Below are positions 1-8,678 of a stretch of DNA of 64,000 bases, in pieces. The notes under the pieces are model-generated. The model was given only the letters and a program-made list of their open reading frames with translations, had not been told where the DNA came from and made no database searches. The translations under genes were made by a program, and so were the position numbers. Source of the DNA: Dyella halodurans (GTDB lineage: Bacteria; Pseudomonadota; Gammaproteobacteria; Xanthomonadales; Rhodanobacteraceae); contig NZ_JAPDPF010000003.1 of the NCBI RefSeq assembly GCF_026283925.1, forward strand, positions 1 through 64,000, written 5' to 3'. The stretch's first letter is position 1; every line of letters starts with the position of its first letter.

Positions 1-676
1 TCAACTCCAATGCGCGTAAGCTTCATGAGTGGACTCCTCTTCGCCAACGACTGGTTCTATCGCTTCCAGTCTGGCACTCGATGCCGAAGACGGAGAGGAG
101 TCCATCTCATTGCTGTGGGTCGGAAGCTGACCTTAGCCTCGCCCCGCTCACCATCCACGTGTCAGACAATACGCGCTCTTGTGCCGTCACCCAAAAACCC
201 GCGCCGGCGGCGGCGTACAACCAGAACAATCAACCGAAGACCACAACTGGGATGCATGCGCTCCGCTCGGCCCCGACCTTTTGCTGCTCGACACTCAAAG
301 CATATCTGTGAAGCCCACCTACACCCTGTCTTCAGCTACGCCTGGCCGTGATCGCGGCCCGGATCATCCGCCAAGCATGCAGGACCGCGTAGCCACAAGA
401 AATGGACCGATGACCGCCCCCAGGGCTTCCGGAATAAGGTCCAGATCGGCCATCAGCGCAACCATCGCTATTAGCTCACCCCACGGCAATTAGATGTTCG
501 GTCGGGCTGTAGCTCTGCGACCGCCCCCCCGATAACACGGGCAAGTCACCTTTCAATGGAAAGAGAGCCTTTTGGGCGCCAATACGCCCAGGAGCTCTTC
601 GAGCAGACGCGCAGCGACAGCACTAGGCGTAAGATCGGAGCCCTCGCGCACTCACTACAGCCTTAAGGGAGTTCCT
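1..676. other. Non-coding or unassigned left edge
   Basis: I see no convincing gene here. The open frames are short, overlap each other in several frames, lack Shine-Dalgarno sequences and have no recognisable protein motif. The base composition looks less GC-rich than the rest of the window. A separated perfect 10-bp inverted repeat is present (positions 31-40, GGACTCCTCT, and 94-103, AGAGGAGTCC); its role is unknown. Confidence 0.5.
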
Positions 677-1264
677 ATGTCCCTTCTTCGCTACGCCGTT
701 TCAGCAAGTTTGGTAGTGGTTGCTACCATCGCTATCGGCCTTCCCGTCCGTGCCTCGCAGGATGTGCCGAAACCACAGCAGAATCCCAACCTTTCTGGCG
801 TACACGATTTCGACTTTTTCGTCGGCAGTTGGCGCACTCACAGTCGCCGACTGAAATATCGTCTTGTCGGCAGTCACGACTGGGAGGAATTCGACGGGAC
901 GATCCGCTCGTTCAGTCTTATGGGCGGGTTGGCGAATGTCGACGACACCGAGTTTGATACACCGGAAGGCATCTACCGCGGTGTAGCGCCACGCGCCTAT
1001 GACCCGAAGACGGGTTTGTGGGCCATCTGGTGGATTGATGGCCGCAATCCCCATGGCGCACTCGACCCGCCGGTCAAGGGTCGTTTCGTACACGGCGTCG
1101 GTACTTTCTACGCAAGCGATACGCTTCGCGGCAAGCCCATCAAGGTGCGTTTCATTTGGTCGCAGATCACCCCCACTAGTGCGCACTGGGAGCAGGCCTA
1201 CTCTGGAGATGGCGGCAGGACTTGGGAAACCAACTGGATCCAGGACGTGCGCCGGGTCCAGTGA
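677..1264 (+). CDS. Secreted DUF1579-like protein
   Basis: A 195-residue protein with an N-terminal signal peptide: a short basic start, a hydrophobic stretch at about residues 7-22, and a cleavage-like VRA-S site near residue 25. The rest resembles the DUF1579 / lipocalin-like family: an FDFFVGSW motif near residue 45 and a closing GGRTWETNW motif, both typical of that family. The start at 677 was chosen over an in-frame start at 572 because the signal peptide begins there and an AAGGGA ribosome site lies about 7 bases upstream. The molecular function of the family is not established. It stands alone in a lower-GC region, which may indicate transfer. The assignment to the family rests on motif memory only. 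Confidence 0.75.
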   Translation: MSLLRYAVSASLVVVATIAIGLPVRASQDVPKPQQNPNLSGVHDFDFFVGSWRTHSRRLKYRLVGSHDWEEFDGTIRSFSLMGGLANVDDTEFDTPEGIYRGVAPRAYDPKTGLWAIWWIDGRNPHGALDPPVKGRFVHGVGTFYASDTLRGKPIKVRFIWSQITPTSAHWEQAYSGDGGRTWETNWIQDVRRVQ

Positions 1265-1497
1265 ACCCGAGTCCCGAGACTAAGCACGTAGCCGGATTTT
1301 GAGAAACGGTCATCCGAGAGCTAAGAGCGCAAGGGGATAGACGAACACGCTCGAAGGCCATGGCTGACAGGCAATCCAACGCACCTTGATGTCTGCTTTG
1401 GGTTGCGACTTCAGCCGGTCGATGCAACACCCCTAGACTGCGGCAGCAGGAGGTGTGTGGCAATGGCCCAGCGACCACGGATCCATTACACAGTGAC

Positions 1498-1737
1498 TCA
1501 GAAGGCGGTGATGTGGCCGTTGAGTGGCCAATGGCCGGGCTCGACAGTTTGGCAGTTGGCTTGCACGTCGCGGAAGGCTTCGCTGTTGGCGAGCAGGCGC
1601 GCGAGGGCGTGGATGCCGGTGCAGTGCATGGCCAGCATGGCTTCGGCGCGTGCCGGGTGCCGTGGCAGAGGCGACGGCGTGGGACACGGCTGATCGACGG
1701 ATAAGCGCCGGCGGCGATCCGTGTAGGGCAAAGCCAT
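1498..1737 (-). CDS. Small hypothetical protein
   Basis: A 79-residue open frame starting with ATG. I do not recognise a family. The central part (about residues 28-65) reads like a genuine helical protein rather than a random frame, with a segment of alternating Ala, Leu, Met, His and Arg, and the frame lies in the same direction as the hypothetical gene just upstream (1818-2153), so the two could be a small operon. There is no clear ribosome site. It may equally be a chance frame in a sparsely coded region. Confidence 0.35.
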   Translation of the reverse strand: MALPYTDRRRRLSVDQPCPTPSPLPRHPARAEAMLAMHCTGIHALARLLANSEAFRDVQANCQTVEPGHWPLNGHITAF

Positions 1738-1817
1738 GTTTTGAGGTAAGCCGTCACCAAGGTGCGGTGCATCGCCAAACCAGCCGATGCACCGCGGGAA
1801 CGATCACAAGGACTCGC

Positions 1818-2153
1818 TTACCCGTTCATCGCTTGCTCATCGCCGAGCTGCTTGGCGTACTGCTCCAGGCACTGGATCGCCACGGTCACTCCTTGCTTGA
1901 ACAGCGGTGGAAGTGGCCATGTCATGGGCTCGGCGCTGTTATGCCGTGCCCTCGCCACGCGATACCGCTCGTCTTCAAACCACAGTTGCGCAAGCGCGTA
2001 GTGCGCCAGTGCAACGTCGTCGAGGGTGGAAAGGCGCAGCGAGTATGCCTGGGGGCCGTGCGCCGGTGGATCGGCGGCGGGCGAGGCGGTGAACGGGTCA
2101 CCCAAGGAGGAAAAAGACAGGCGTGCGGGTGCCGTATGATCGTGGACAGCCAT
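1818..2153 (-). CDS. Small hypothetical protein
   Basis: A 111-residue frame; ATG at 2153 is preferred to an in-frame TTG two codons upstream. The first 35 residues are proline-rich and look disordered; residues 40-105 look like two amphipathic helices, with the segment LDDVALAHYALAQLWF followed by a Leu/Val/Glu-rich helix. The layout, a disordered head and a short helical bundle, recalls small hypothetical proteins common in Pseudomonas and Xanthomonadales (DUF6124/DUF3077 type), but the match is too weak to name it. No strong ribosome site is visible. Confidence 0.45.
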   Translation of the reverse strand: MAVHDHTAPARLSFSSLGDPFTASPAADPPAHGPQAYSLRLSTLDDVALAHYALAQLWFEDERYRVARARHNSAEPMTWPLPPLFKQGVTVAIQCLEQYAKQLGDEQAMNG

Positions 2154-2539
2154 GATCAACTCGTAGTCAGTTGGTGATGGTTAGCGGGTCGTAGGTGTTG
2201 GTAGCACCTGCGGCCCGCGCCTCATGACATTGCTGCCATGGTCACTCGCGTAGCCCAATCCAAAGAACCCCGCGAGTGACGCGCCGAAAGTAGCAAAGGG
2301 AAACATTGCCGCCTGTCAGGGATTGCCGTTGCGGCGCATCCGGTCGCATGACATGGCTAGTGTGGTCCTTGGACTGCGGGGATTTGGCGGGTAACAGGTT
2401 CACTTATCGCTCGACCTCACTGGCGATGGTTGGATGTGAGCCTGGAACCGGTCTTTTGCGGATCAGCGATGCGTCGCATGGAAGTCACTAGTGCAAGGTC
2501 GCCGAAGCATCCGCATCGTCGCGCACCACGCGCCAACCA
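2154..2539. other. Intergenic region, no gene seen
   Basis: About 390 bases between the small hypothetical gene and the host-attachment gene. Only short overlapping frames without ribosome sites are present, and I see no strong hairpin, promoter or repeat. Confidence 0.5.
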
Positions 2540-2998
2540 TCACGCATCAATGGTCGAAAACAGCCGCTCGGGCAATTGCGCGCGCAATGCCACTGCGTCC
2601 AGATGGACGAGATTCTTGTTCACTTCCAGCATCACCCTCTCGCGGGTGCCCGCATCCAGTTGTTCGCGCATGGCGCCGAGGAAGGCGGGTGCGGCGATCA
2701 AGGCCAAGGCATGGAATTCGCCATCGGTACGCGCCTTGCGCAGACAGCGGGACAGTGCCGTGGCGAAGCTGGTCATCTCATGCGCGGTTGCCGTGGTATC
2801 CGGATCTTCGGCATGGCCGCCGGGGCCGAATCGCTCGAAACCGCGTCCCGCGCGATCTGAGACCAGCTCCTGAACGAGCATGCGGCCCTCGGGATGGATA
2901 AACGAATCCATTTCTTCCAGCGGGCCTGTCGGCTGACTCGTCCGGAACAAGCGCGCCACGGCGCGATTGGCGACCACGATCCACACGGACTTTTTCAT
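2540..2998 (-). CDS. Host-attachment-type protein (PF10116 family)
   Basis: A 152-residue cytoplasmic-looking protein. The opening KKSVWIVVANRAVARLF is characteristic of the 'protein required for attachment to host cells' family, where the first strand and the A-R-A-R-x-F pattern are conserved; the C-terminal half carries the family-type ALIAAPAFLGAMRE segment followed by a V-N-K-N-L helix. Start: two adjacent ATGs exist (3001 and 2998); a GGGAG ribosome site lies 7 bases before the second, so 2998 was chosen. The family was named from an Agrobacterium attachment locus, but its biochemical role is not settled; a ribosome- or RNA-associated eRF1-like fold is often suggested. It appears to be a single-gene unit. 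Confidence 0.85.
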   Translation of the reverse strand: MKKSVWIVVANRAVARLFRTSQPTGPLEEMDSFIHPEGRMLVQELVSDRAGRGFERFGPGGHAEDPDTTATAHEMTSFATALSRCLRKARTDGEFHALALIAAPAFLGAMREQLDAGTRERVMLEVNKNLVHLDAVALRAQLPERLFSTIDA

Positions 2999-3176
2999 CA
3001 TGCGCTCCCAGAGAGATTCACCAGGAATGCCCTGCCGCATCGACTGCTGTGCAGAGCAGGAGCCAAGCCTCGTCGGCTTTGCCGCAATGCTCAGGTTCCC
3101 CGAGCTGGCGTCAAGCTGACGTGAGTGGTCTGCTTGACGCCGCCATCAGGGGATCTCGAAAGACCGTCCTTGTTCC

Positions 3177-3260
3177 CGTCATTCCCGCGAAAGCGGGAAT
3201 CCAGCGCTTTGTGTTCAGTGGGTTGAAAGTCTCTGGATTCCCGCTTTCGCGGGAATGACG
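3177..3260. repeat. Family A inverted repeat (REP/BIME-like)
   Basis: Two perfect 28-bp inverted arms (3177-3204 and 3233-3260) built on the core CATTCCCGCGAAAGCGGGAA, where each arm is itself a small hairpin. The arms are separated by 28 bases. It lies between the convergent-side end of the methyltransferase gene and the start of the host-attachment gene. Related copies occur at 9483, 34227 and 48777. Confidence 0.85.
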
Positions 3261-3285
3261 AGCTTTTCGAGGTTCCCATGAATGA

Positions 3286-4167
3286 CTAGACGCTGCGAAA
3301 CAGCGTGAGCTGATCCACGATCTGCTCGCCCTGGACCTTGAGCCACGGCTCTTGCAGAACCGCATCCGTGCACGGACCCAGGGTACAAACGCGAATCTCG
3401 CGCTTGCCCGCTTCCGCTTTCAACATGTCGAGCACGCTGCGCAGTACGCCGCCTTTGAACGGCGTGTAGAGGTAGAACACCGTACCTTCCGACAGATCAG
3501 CTGAACGCACGTCCTGCTGAAGAAAGGTTACTTGTTTCAAGTCCAGCGCCTGCGCACTGCGGCGAGCGCAGTCCGCATAGACGCCTTCGATTTCAATGCC
3601 GATGCAGCGTGCGCCCGTGCAGATGTTTGCCACCAGCGGTACATGGCCCAGGCCCGAGCCGAGATCGATCAGCACATCGTGCTCGTTGAGCGCGCTGCAC
3701 TGGATCAGGTCGAAGATGAAGCGTGCCGGCGTGGGTTGATAGAACACCATTTCCGGCGCCAGCTCGGCGATGCCGCTGTCGGGCTCGTCAAACTGCAGGA
3801 CGCCAGTGACCAGGGCATCGAGATAATCGTAGCCGACGCCGTTCAACTGATAGTCCGCGTGCACGGCCGGGTCGTAGACCTTTGCCCAGGCAAGCAGGCG
3901 CTTGGCGCCGTCACCGCGACGGATTTCGGCGCGGATTTCCTGGTAGAGCTCACGATTGGCCGCGTCCATCTGGTCGGAAATGGCTTCCACGCGACGCTGA
4001 AGAGCGGATTCCTCCGCCATCGCCGCATCGTCTTGCGGTCGCGGCATATGAAAAAGACAGGTTTCAATACGATCGAGCGCTTCGATGCGCTGACGCAGTT
4101 GGTCCGGCTCGTACAACGAAACATCCTGTTCCAGTTCGGCGACCAGATCTTGCAGCGCAACCTTCAT
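3286..4167 (-). CDS. Class I SAM-dependent methyltransferase
   Basis: A 293-residue protein. An N-terminal helical region (about residues 1-120) contains alternating charged residues, and is followed by a Rossmann methyltransferase core: motif I VLIDLGSGLGHVPLVA at about residues 168-183, the acidic ribose-binding motif GIEIEG about 12 residues later, and a motif with a polar/aromatic YTPFKGG near residue 235. The GSGLG...IEIE pattern resembles Dot1-like bacterial methyltransferases, but the substrate cannot be read from the sequence. Start at 4167 has a TAGGAA site 10 bases upstream and avoids a low-complexity extension. It is monocistronic: the next gene on the same strand (phnN) ends 229 bases upstream. 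Confidence 0.8.
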   Translation of the reverse strand: MKVALQDLVAELEQDVSLYEPDQLRQRIEALDRIETCLFHMPRPQDDAAMAEESALQRRVEAISDQMDAANRELYQEIRAEIRRGDGAKRLLAWAKVYDPAVHADYQLNGVGYDYLDALVTGVLQFDEPDSGIAELAPEMVFYQPTPARFIFDLIQCSALNEHDVLIDLGSGLGHVPLVANICTGARCIGIEIEGVYADCARRSAQALDLKQVTFLQQDVRSADLSEGTVFYLYTPFKGGVLRSVLDMLKAEAGKREIRVCTLGPCTDAVLQEPWLKVQGEQIVDQLTLFRSV

Positions 4168-4396
4168 TTGACAGCATTTCCTAGGTGAAACCATGCGATA
4201 GCCGCAGCGCCTTCCAGGCATGCCTGCGGGACCGGCATCTGCGCTATGTGTCCGTTCGATACCTGACGAACCGGGTGCCTATATTAGCCCTTTAGCGCCA
4301 GGCGGACCGGGAATGGCGCCACGCCTGCTTCTGTTGGCGGCTTCAGGCCGGCGCGAAGCGCTTGCGGAATCGCCCGATTGCGGCGGTGTGCCCGCC

Positions 4397-4942
4397 CTAC
4401 TTCCAGCCGCTGACCGCGCTGAGCAGGGCCGCACCGGCTTCGGGCAGGCAGCCTTCATTGACGATGGTGAGTGCATCGCCCGGCGCGACGTAATTGTCAT
4501 GCCGCGCGAGGCGCTCCTCGATCTGCTCGGGCGTCTCGCCGCCACGGGCCATGAGGCGGCGCGCAATGCTTTCGCGGCTGGCCGTGATCAGCACCGGCAC
4601 CATGTCATTGAAGCGAGCCCGGGCCAAGGGAAAGGCTTCACGCGACCCGTTGACCAGCACGTTGACGCCTTGGCGCAGCCAGTGCTCGATCTCCTTGCCC
4701 AGGCCGCAGCGCAGGCCGTGGGCCTGCCAGGTGAGTGCAAACAGACCGCGGCGCTCGCGACGTTCGAACTCCTCGGCGCTCAGCGCCACGTGAAGTTCGC
4801 CACCGCCGTGAGCCGGGCGGGTGATATAGCGATGCGCGCACACCACCGCATGGGAGGGACCATTGTCGCGCACCCAACCAAGCACGCTGTCCTTGTCGGC
4901 GCCGGACGGACCCATCACGTAGTAGAGGCGCCCCGCATTCAT
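4397..4942 (-). CDS. phnN: Ribose 1,5-bisphosphate phosphokinase PhnN
   Basis: A 181-residue P-loop kinase of the guanylate-kinase-like type. In phosphonate metabolism PhnN phosphorylates ribose 1,5-bisphosphate to PRPP. Seen here: a Walker A loop at residues 9-17 of the form MGPSGADKDS (the usual GxxGxGKS is altered as in PhnN proteins, with Asp before Lys), a HRYITRPA segment near residue 37, and the lid-like RRLMARGGE region near residue 128. The start ATG overlaps the stop codon of the upstream DUF1045 gene in an ATGA junction, so the two are translationally coupled. The C-P lyase genes (phnGHIJKL, phnM) that usually accompany it are not in this window. Confidence 0.88.
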   Translation of the reverse strand: MNAGRLYYVMGPSGADKDSVLGWVRDNGPSHAVVCAHRYITRPAHGGGELHVALSAEEFERRERRGLFALTWQAHGLRCGLGKEIEHWLRQGVNVLVNGSREAFPLARARFNDMVPVLITASRESIARRLMARGGETPEQIEERLARHDNYVAPGDALTIVNEGCLPEAGAALLSAVSGWK

Positions 4943-5607
4943 GCCACGGAAACCTTGCGCAGTGCGAAGCGTTCCAGCGGCTCGAAGGCTGCGCCGGGCG
5001 ATGGTTCGACGCACAAGCTGAGTGCATCGATGCGGGCGGCGGGCAGCATGGCGGCACGCAAGGCAAGCCAGCGCTGCAGCGCACGCTCCTCGTCGACCGA
5101 GGCGGGTGCGGACAGCGTCATGTGGAAGCGGTAGCGTTCGAACACGTAGGGGTATCCGTAGCGTTGAAGGTAGTGGGTTTCGATGGCGTCGAGCTCGACG
5201 GCGCGACGCTGGAATTCCGGTTCGATGAGCGGCGCGCGCAGCGGCTCGATGGCTTCGGTGCAGGCCGCGGCGAGAGCATCCACGGCGCGACACTCGCTGA
5301 CTGGCCGCAAGGCCAGAAAGCCATCCAGCCGGGCGACCCGCAGCGAGAGATTAATCGGCGCATGGGCTTGCGCCACCGAGGACAGCACGCGACGCACATC
5401 GGCGACGTCGTGATCCGGGGACAAGGTGAAAGGCGAGCGCAGGGTGGCGTGCCAGCCGTAGCGGCGCACGTCGGCAAGCAAGGCATTCCAGCGCGGCAAG
5501 GGAATGCCCGAAATGCCATCGGGCGTCAGCTCGGCACTCAACCAGTCGCGACCCAGTGCGGCAAGCGCCGTGGCGGGAGCTGGGCAGAAGTAAATCGCGT
5601 AGCGCAT
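4939..5607 (-). CDS. DUF1045 phosphonate-linked protein (2H phosphoesterase-like)
   Basis: A 222-residue protein that begins MRYAIYFCPAP, the typical start of the DUF1045 family found in C-P lyase gene clusters. It has the two HxT/S motifs of the 2H phosphoesterase fold: HATLRSPF near residue 53 and HMTLS near residue 160, spaced as expected for a two-histidine active site. The start at 5607 has GGAGGA 6 bases upstream and overlaps the stop of the upstream small frame (TGATG). An in-frame start at 5670 exists but lies inside that frame and gives a Pro-rich extension. It is coupled to phnN by a 4-base overlap. A role in processing phosphonate-derived ribose phosphates is inferred from context. 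Confidence 0.85.
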   Translation of the reverse strand: MRYAIYFCPAPATALAALGRDWLSAELTPDGISGIPLPRWNALLADVRRYGWHATLRSPFTLSPDHDVADVRRVLSSVAQAHAPINLSLRVARLDGFLALRPVSECRAVDALAAACTEAIEPLRAPLIEPEFQRRAVELDAIETHYLQRYGYPYVFERYRFHMTLSAPASVDEERALQRWLALRAAMLPAARIDALSLCVEPSPGAAFEPLERFALRKVSVA

Positions 5608-5945
5608 CAGTCCTCCGCCAGCGGGAGGCGCGTCAGCCGATCGCGGCGGCAGCGGCGATGGTCGAACCATGCGCGAACAGCACTCGGGTCGCGCCGTCCT
5701 GCCTGTACCAGCATGGGTTCTTGCGTGTCTTCGGTGATGCCAAACTCGTTGAGCCTTCGGGTCACGGAACGGGTACGCCGGTAGAGGTCGGAACGATTAG
5801 GAAAGCGCTGTCCCGGAAAATACGCTGTGCTGTGGTCGACAATATGACCGTCCGACCGGGCCGGTGTGCGCAGCAGCCCCTGCTGCCGCGGTGCGTTCAA
5901 GATGCCCTCGGCGAAGGTGTCCCGCAGCGGGCGCCACAGCGCCAC
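5607..5945 (-). CDS. Hypothetical protein coupled to DUF1045 gene
   Basis: A 112-residue basic protein that I do not recognise. The GTG start at 5945 is preceded by a strong AGGGGAGG purine tract, and the stop codon overlaps the ATG of the DUF1045 gene (TGATG), both of which argue that it is translated. The second half is very rich in arginine (for example DLYRRTRSVTRR and HRRCRRDR). It is the first gene of a putative three-gene operon with the DUF1045 gene and phnN. It might be a remnant of a longer gene; homologues would be needed to decide. Confidence 0.5.
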   Translation of the reverse strand: MALWRPLRDTFAEGILNAPRQQGLLRTPARSDGHIVDHSTAYFPGQRFPNRSDLYRRTRSVTRRLNEFGITEDTQEPMLVQAGRRDPSAVRAWFDHRRCRRDRLTRLPLAED

Positions 5946-6145
5946 GCCCCCTCCCCTTATGGCTTGCTCATGCCACCCGTGCCCCCTGTCTGTTCACCGT
6001 CATGGCATCCGCATGTGCCACTGCCGGCATGCGCCGGACCGGGAGCACGCTGCCCCGGCCTGTCTAAATAACCAACCTTTGTGACAAGACGAGGAAGCCG
6101 CGTGGGCGCGCCGCTACGGCGGCGCCCTGGGGCGCGCACCCGGCG

Positions 6146-7597
6146 CTAGAACGAGCCGAACATCGTCCCAAGCACGATGACGGCGATCAGGCCGAGGACG
6201 GCGCCGACGATGCCAACCATGACGATGTCGCCATAGCTCTCGCCATGCTTGGTGCCGCATACGGCAAGCAGGGTGACCACCGCGCCGTTATGCGGCAGCG
6301 TGTCGAGCGTGCCGGACCCAATCACGGCGACCCGGTGCAGCAAGGCCGGGTCCATGCCGATGGCCGCCGCACGTGCCATATAGGTGGGACCGAGCGCATC
6401 GAGGGCGATGGTCAGGCCACCCGATGCCGAGCCGGTCAGCGCGGCTAGTACATTGGTGGCGACGGCCAGGGAGGTGAGCGGCCCGCCACCGATATTGAGC
6501 ACGGCGTCGCGAACGCCGGCAAACGCCGGCAGGGCAGCCACGACCGCGCCAAAACCGACCAGGCTGGCCACGCTCACCGCAGGCAATACGGCCGCGTTGG
6601 CTCCAGCATCCAGGGTCGCGCGCAAGCCGGTGAGCCGGTGGAAGTTCAAGGCCAAGGCCACCGCAATGGCACAGGCCAATGCCGTCACCACGGCCCACAC
6701 GCCGCCGACCCGGGCCAGCGAGGTGTTGCCCCACTGCGGCTGGTTGAGATAGCTGGTATCCAGCGCCGGGAGGATGAACAGCGACATGGCCAGATTGACG
6801 GCCACCACGGTCAACAGCGGCAGCGCGGCGGCCAGGGTCGACGGTGCATCGGCCTGGGTGCCGTGCACGATCTCGGTGGGGTCGAATTCGTGTGCGGTGG
6901 TGGCGCGCTCGCGCAGCGTCTCGCGCTTGGCCACGTCCTGCGGCGACAGCAGGTCACCCTGCCCGAAACCCTCGCCCTGCTTCCTGGCCGATGCCTCGCG
7001 CCGCCCCAGCCACCACATGCCGAAGACCATCATGATCAGGGACGCGATGACACCTAGCCCCGGCGCGGCAAATGGCGTGGTGCCGAAGAACGGCATCGGG
7101 ATCGCGTTCTGGATCGACGGCGTACCGGGCAAGGCCGACATGGTGAACGTCGAGGTGCCCAGCACGATGGCCGCCGGCATCAGGCGGCGCGGGATGGCGG
7201 CGGTACGGAACAACTCCTGGCCCATCGGCGCCAGCACGAAGAACGCGACGAACAGGCTGACGCCACCGTAGGTGACGAAGGCGCCGGCCAGCACCACCGC
7301 CAGCACGGCATGCTTCTGGCCCAGCTTGCTGATCATGAAGTTCGCAATGGCCGTGATCGAACCGCTGTCCTCCATCAACTTGCCGAACACGGCGCCGAGC
7401 AGGAACAGCGGAAAGAACTGGGCGAAGAAGGCGGCGCCGCTGACCATGAAGGTCTGCGTCCAGTGCGCCAGCAGCGGCTCACGCGCGAATAGCGCGGCGA
7501 CCAAGGCCGCCATCGGCGCCAGCAGCAGCACGCTCCATCCGCGAAACGCCAGCCATACCAGCAGCGCCAGGCCGAGCAGGATACCGAGCAGTCCCAT
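6146..7597 (-). CDS. GntP-family permease (probable organic-acid or hydroxybutyrate uptake)
   Basis: A 483-residue integral membrane protein with about 12-14 hydrophobic segments spread over the whole length, of the GntP family of gluconate and hydroxy-acid symporters. Features include an N-terminal LLLGLALLVWLAFRG-type helix, a GGVSLFVAFFVLAP segment near residue 110, a central hydrophilic loop at about residues 205-250, and a C-terminal GSGTLDTLPHNGAVVTLL segment typical of the family. It starts 4 bases after the stop of the patatin gene, so the order phasin, patatin, permease is one operon. With a phasin and a lipase-like protein upstream, 3-hydroxybutyrate is the most sensible substrate, but that is inference from context. 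Confidence 0.85.
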   Translation of the reverse strand: MGLLGILLGLALLVWLAFRGWSVLLLAPMAALVAALFAREPLLAHWTQTFMVSGAAFFAQFFPLFLLGAVFGKLMEDSGSITAIANFMISKLGQKHAVLAVVLAGAFVTYGGVSLFVAFFVLAPMGQELFRTAAIPRRLMPAAIVLGTSTFTMSALPGTPSIQNAIPMPFFGTTPFAAPGLGVIASLIMMVFGMWWLGRREASARKQGEGFGQGDLLSPQDVAKRETLRERATTAHEFDPTEIVHGTQADAPSTLAAALPLLTVVAVNLAMSLFILPALDTSYLNQPQWGNTSLARVGGVWAVVTALACAIAVALALNFHRLTGLRATLDAGANAAVLPAVSVASLVGFGAVVAALPAFAGVRDAVLNIGGGPLTSLAVATNVLAALTGSASGGLTIALDALGPTYMARAAAIGMDPALLHRVAVIGSGTLDTLPHNGAVVTLLAVCGTKHGESYGDIVMVGIVGAVLGLIAVIVLGTMFGSF

Positions 7598-7601
7598 GGC
7601 C

Positions 7602-8678
7602 TCAGCACTCCGCCAGTAGCGCGTCGAGATCGGCGGACGAACGGTGACCGAGATCGTCCCCGTGCACGCGCAGGAACTCGTCCGCGCTGCGCCGCCCCTC
7701 CTCCTTCAGCAGGCTGAGGAATTCCCATTCTGCATTGAGTTTCGAGGAGGCGCCAAAGGTCTCGAGTTTCTCGGTCATGATCCGGTGCACCCGCATGCCA
7801 GCCCACAACGCACCCTCGCCGTGACCGGGGTCGGCCACCTGGCGCAGCAAGGCGATCATGCGCAACTCCTTCATCAGCGGCGAATTGAAGGAAATTTCGT
7901 CGAGACGATTGCGAATCTCGTTCGCCGTTCGCGGCGTTTCCTTGCGATGGCGTGGATTGATCTGCACCAGGATGCTGTCGTGCGCATCGCTTTCGCGAAT
8001 CAGCGGGGTGATGGTCGGGTTGCCGACATAGCCACCGTCCCAATACGGCTCGCCATCGATTTCCACCGCCTGGAACATCGTCGGCAGGCAGGCGGAGGCC
8101 AGCAGCACGTCCACCGTGATCTCCGCATTGCGGAAGATCCGGCCGCGGCCGGTGTGCACGTTGGTGGCGGTGACGAACAGTTTTATGGGTGCGCCGGCGA
8201 GATGGTCGAAGTGAATGGTGTCGGCGAGCACCGAGCGCAACGGGTTCATGCCGAGCGGATTCACGTCGTAGGGGGAGAACACGCGCGATGCAAAATCCAT
8301 GGCGATATAGCCCGGCGATGCGTCCAGCCCCCAGCGCCCCATATAGCGATCGATCGGCGAGCGCTGCAAGGGGCTGAACATCGCCACTTGGGCCACGCGT
8401 AGCCAGTACGCATCGAGTGCCGCGCGCGCGCCCTCGGCGCCGCCCTTGGTCCAGCCATCCACCAGGACGACGGCATTCATGGCACCGGCCGAGGTGCCGG
8501 AAATCGCGTCGATGCGCAGCCACGGCTCGTCCAGCAGGCGATCGAGCACGCCCCAGGTATAGGCGCCATGGGAGCCACCGCCCTGCAGGGCAAGATCGAT
8601 CAGTACCGTCGGACGCACCGCCGCGGGTTCCACCGGGGGCGTCGAGCTGGCCTTCCCCTCCACCGACTTACTTGTCAC
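7602..8678 (-). CDS. Patatin-like phospholipase / lipid hydrolase
   Basis: A 358-residue patatin-domain protein. It has the glycine-rich oxyanion loop GGGSHGAYTWG (about residues 34-44), the nucleophile elbow GTSAG (about residue 64) and the catalytic-dyad aspartate in YWDGGYVGN (about residue 208), so all catalytic elements are intact. The start is taken as GTG at 8678, which overlaps the 3' end of the phasin gene by 11 bases; the longer frame to 8789 would run deep into the phasin gene. Patatins hydrolyse acyl esters; next to a phasin it may act on the PHB granule or its phospholipid surface, as suggested for similar gene neighbours. C-terminal residues 240-358 are helical with no recognisable extra domain. 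Confidence 0.88.
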   Translation of the reverse strand: MTSKSVEGKASSTPPVEPAAVRPTVLIDLALQGGGSHGAYTWGVLDRLLDEPWLRIDAISGTSAGAMNAVVLVDGWTKGGAEGARAALDAYWLRVAQVAMFSPLQRSPIDRYMGRWGLDASPGYIAMDFASRVFSPYDVNPLGMNPLRSVLADTIHFDHLAGAPIKLFVTATNVHTGRGRIFRNAEITVDVLLASACLPTMFQAVEIDGEPYWDGGYVGNPTITPLIRESDAHDSILVQINPRHRKETPRTANEIRNRLDEISFNSPLMKELRMIALLRQVADPGHGEGALWAGMRVHRIMTEKLETFGASSKLNAEWEFLSLLKEEGRRSADEFLRVHGDDLGHRSSADLDALLAEC

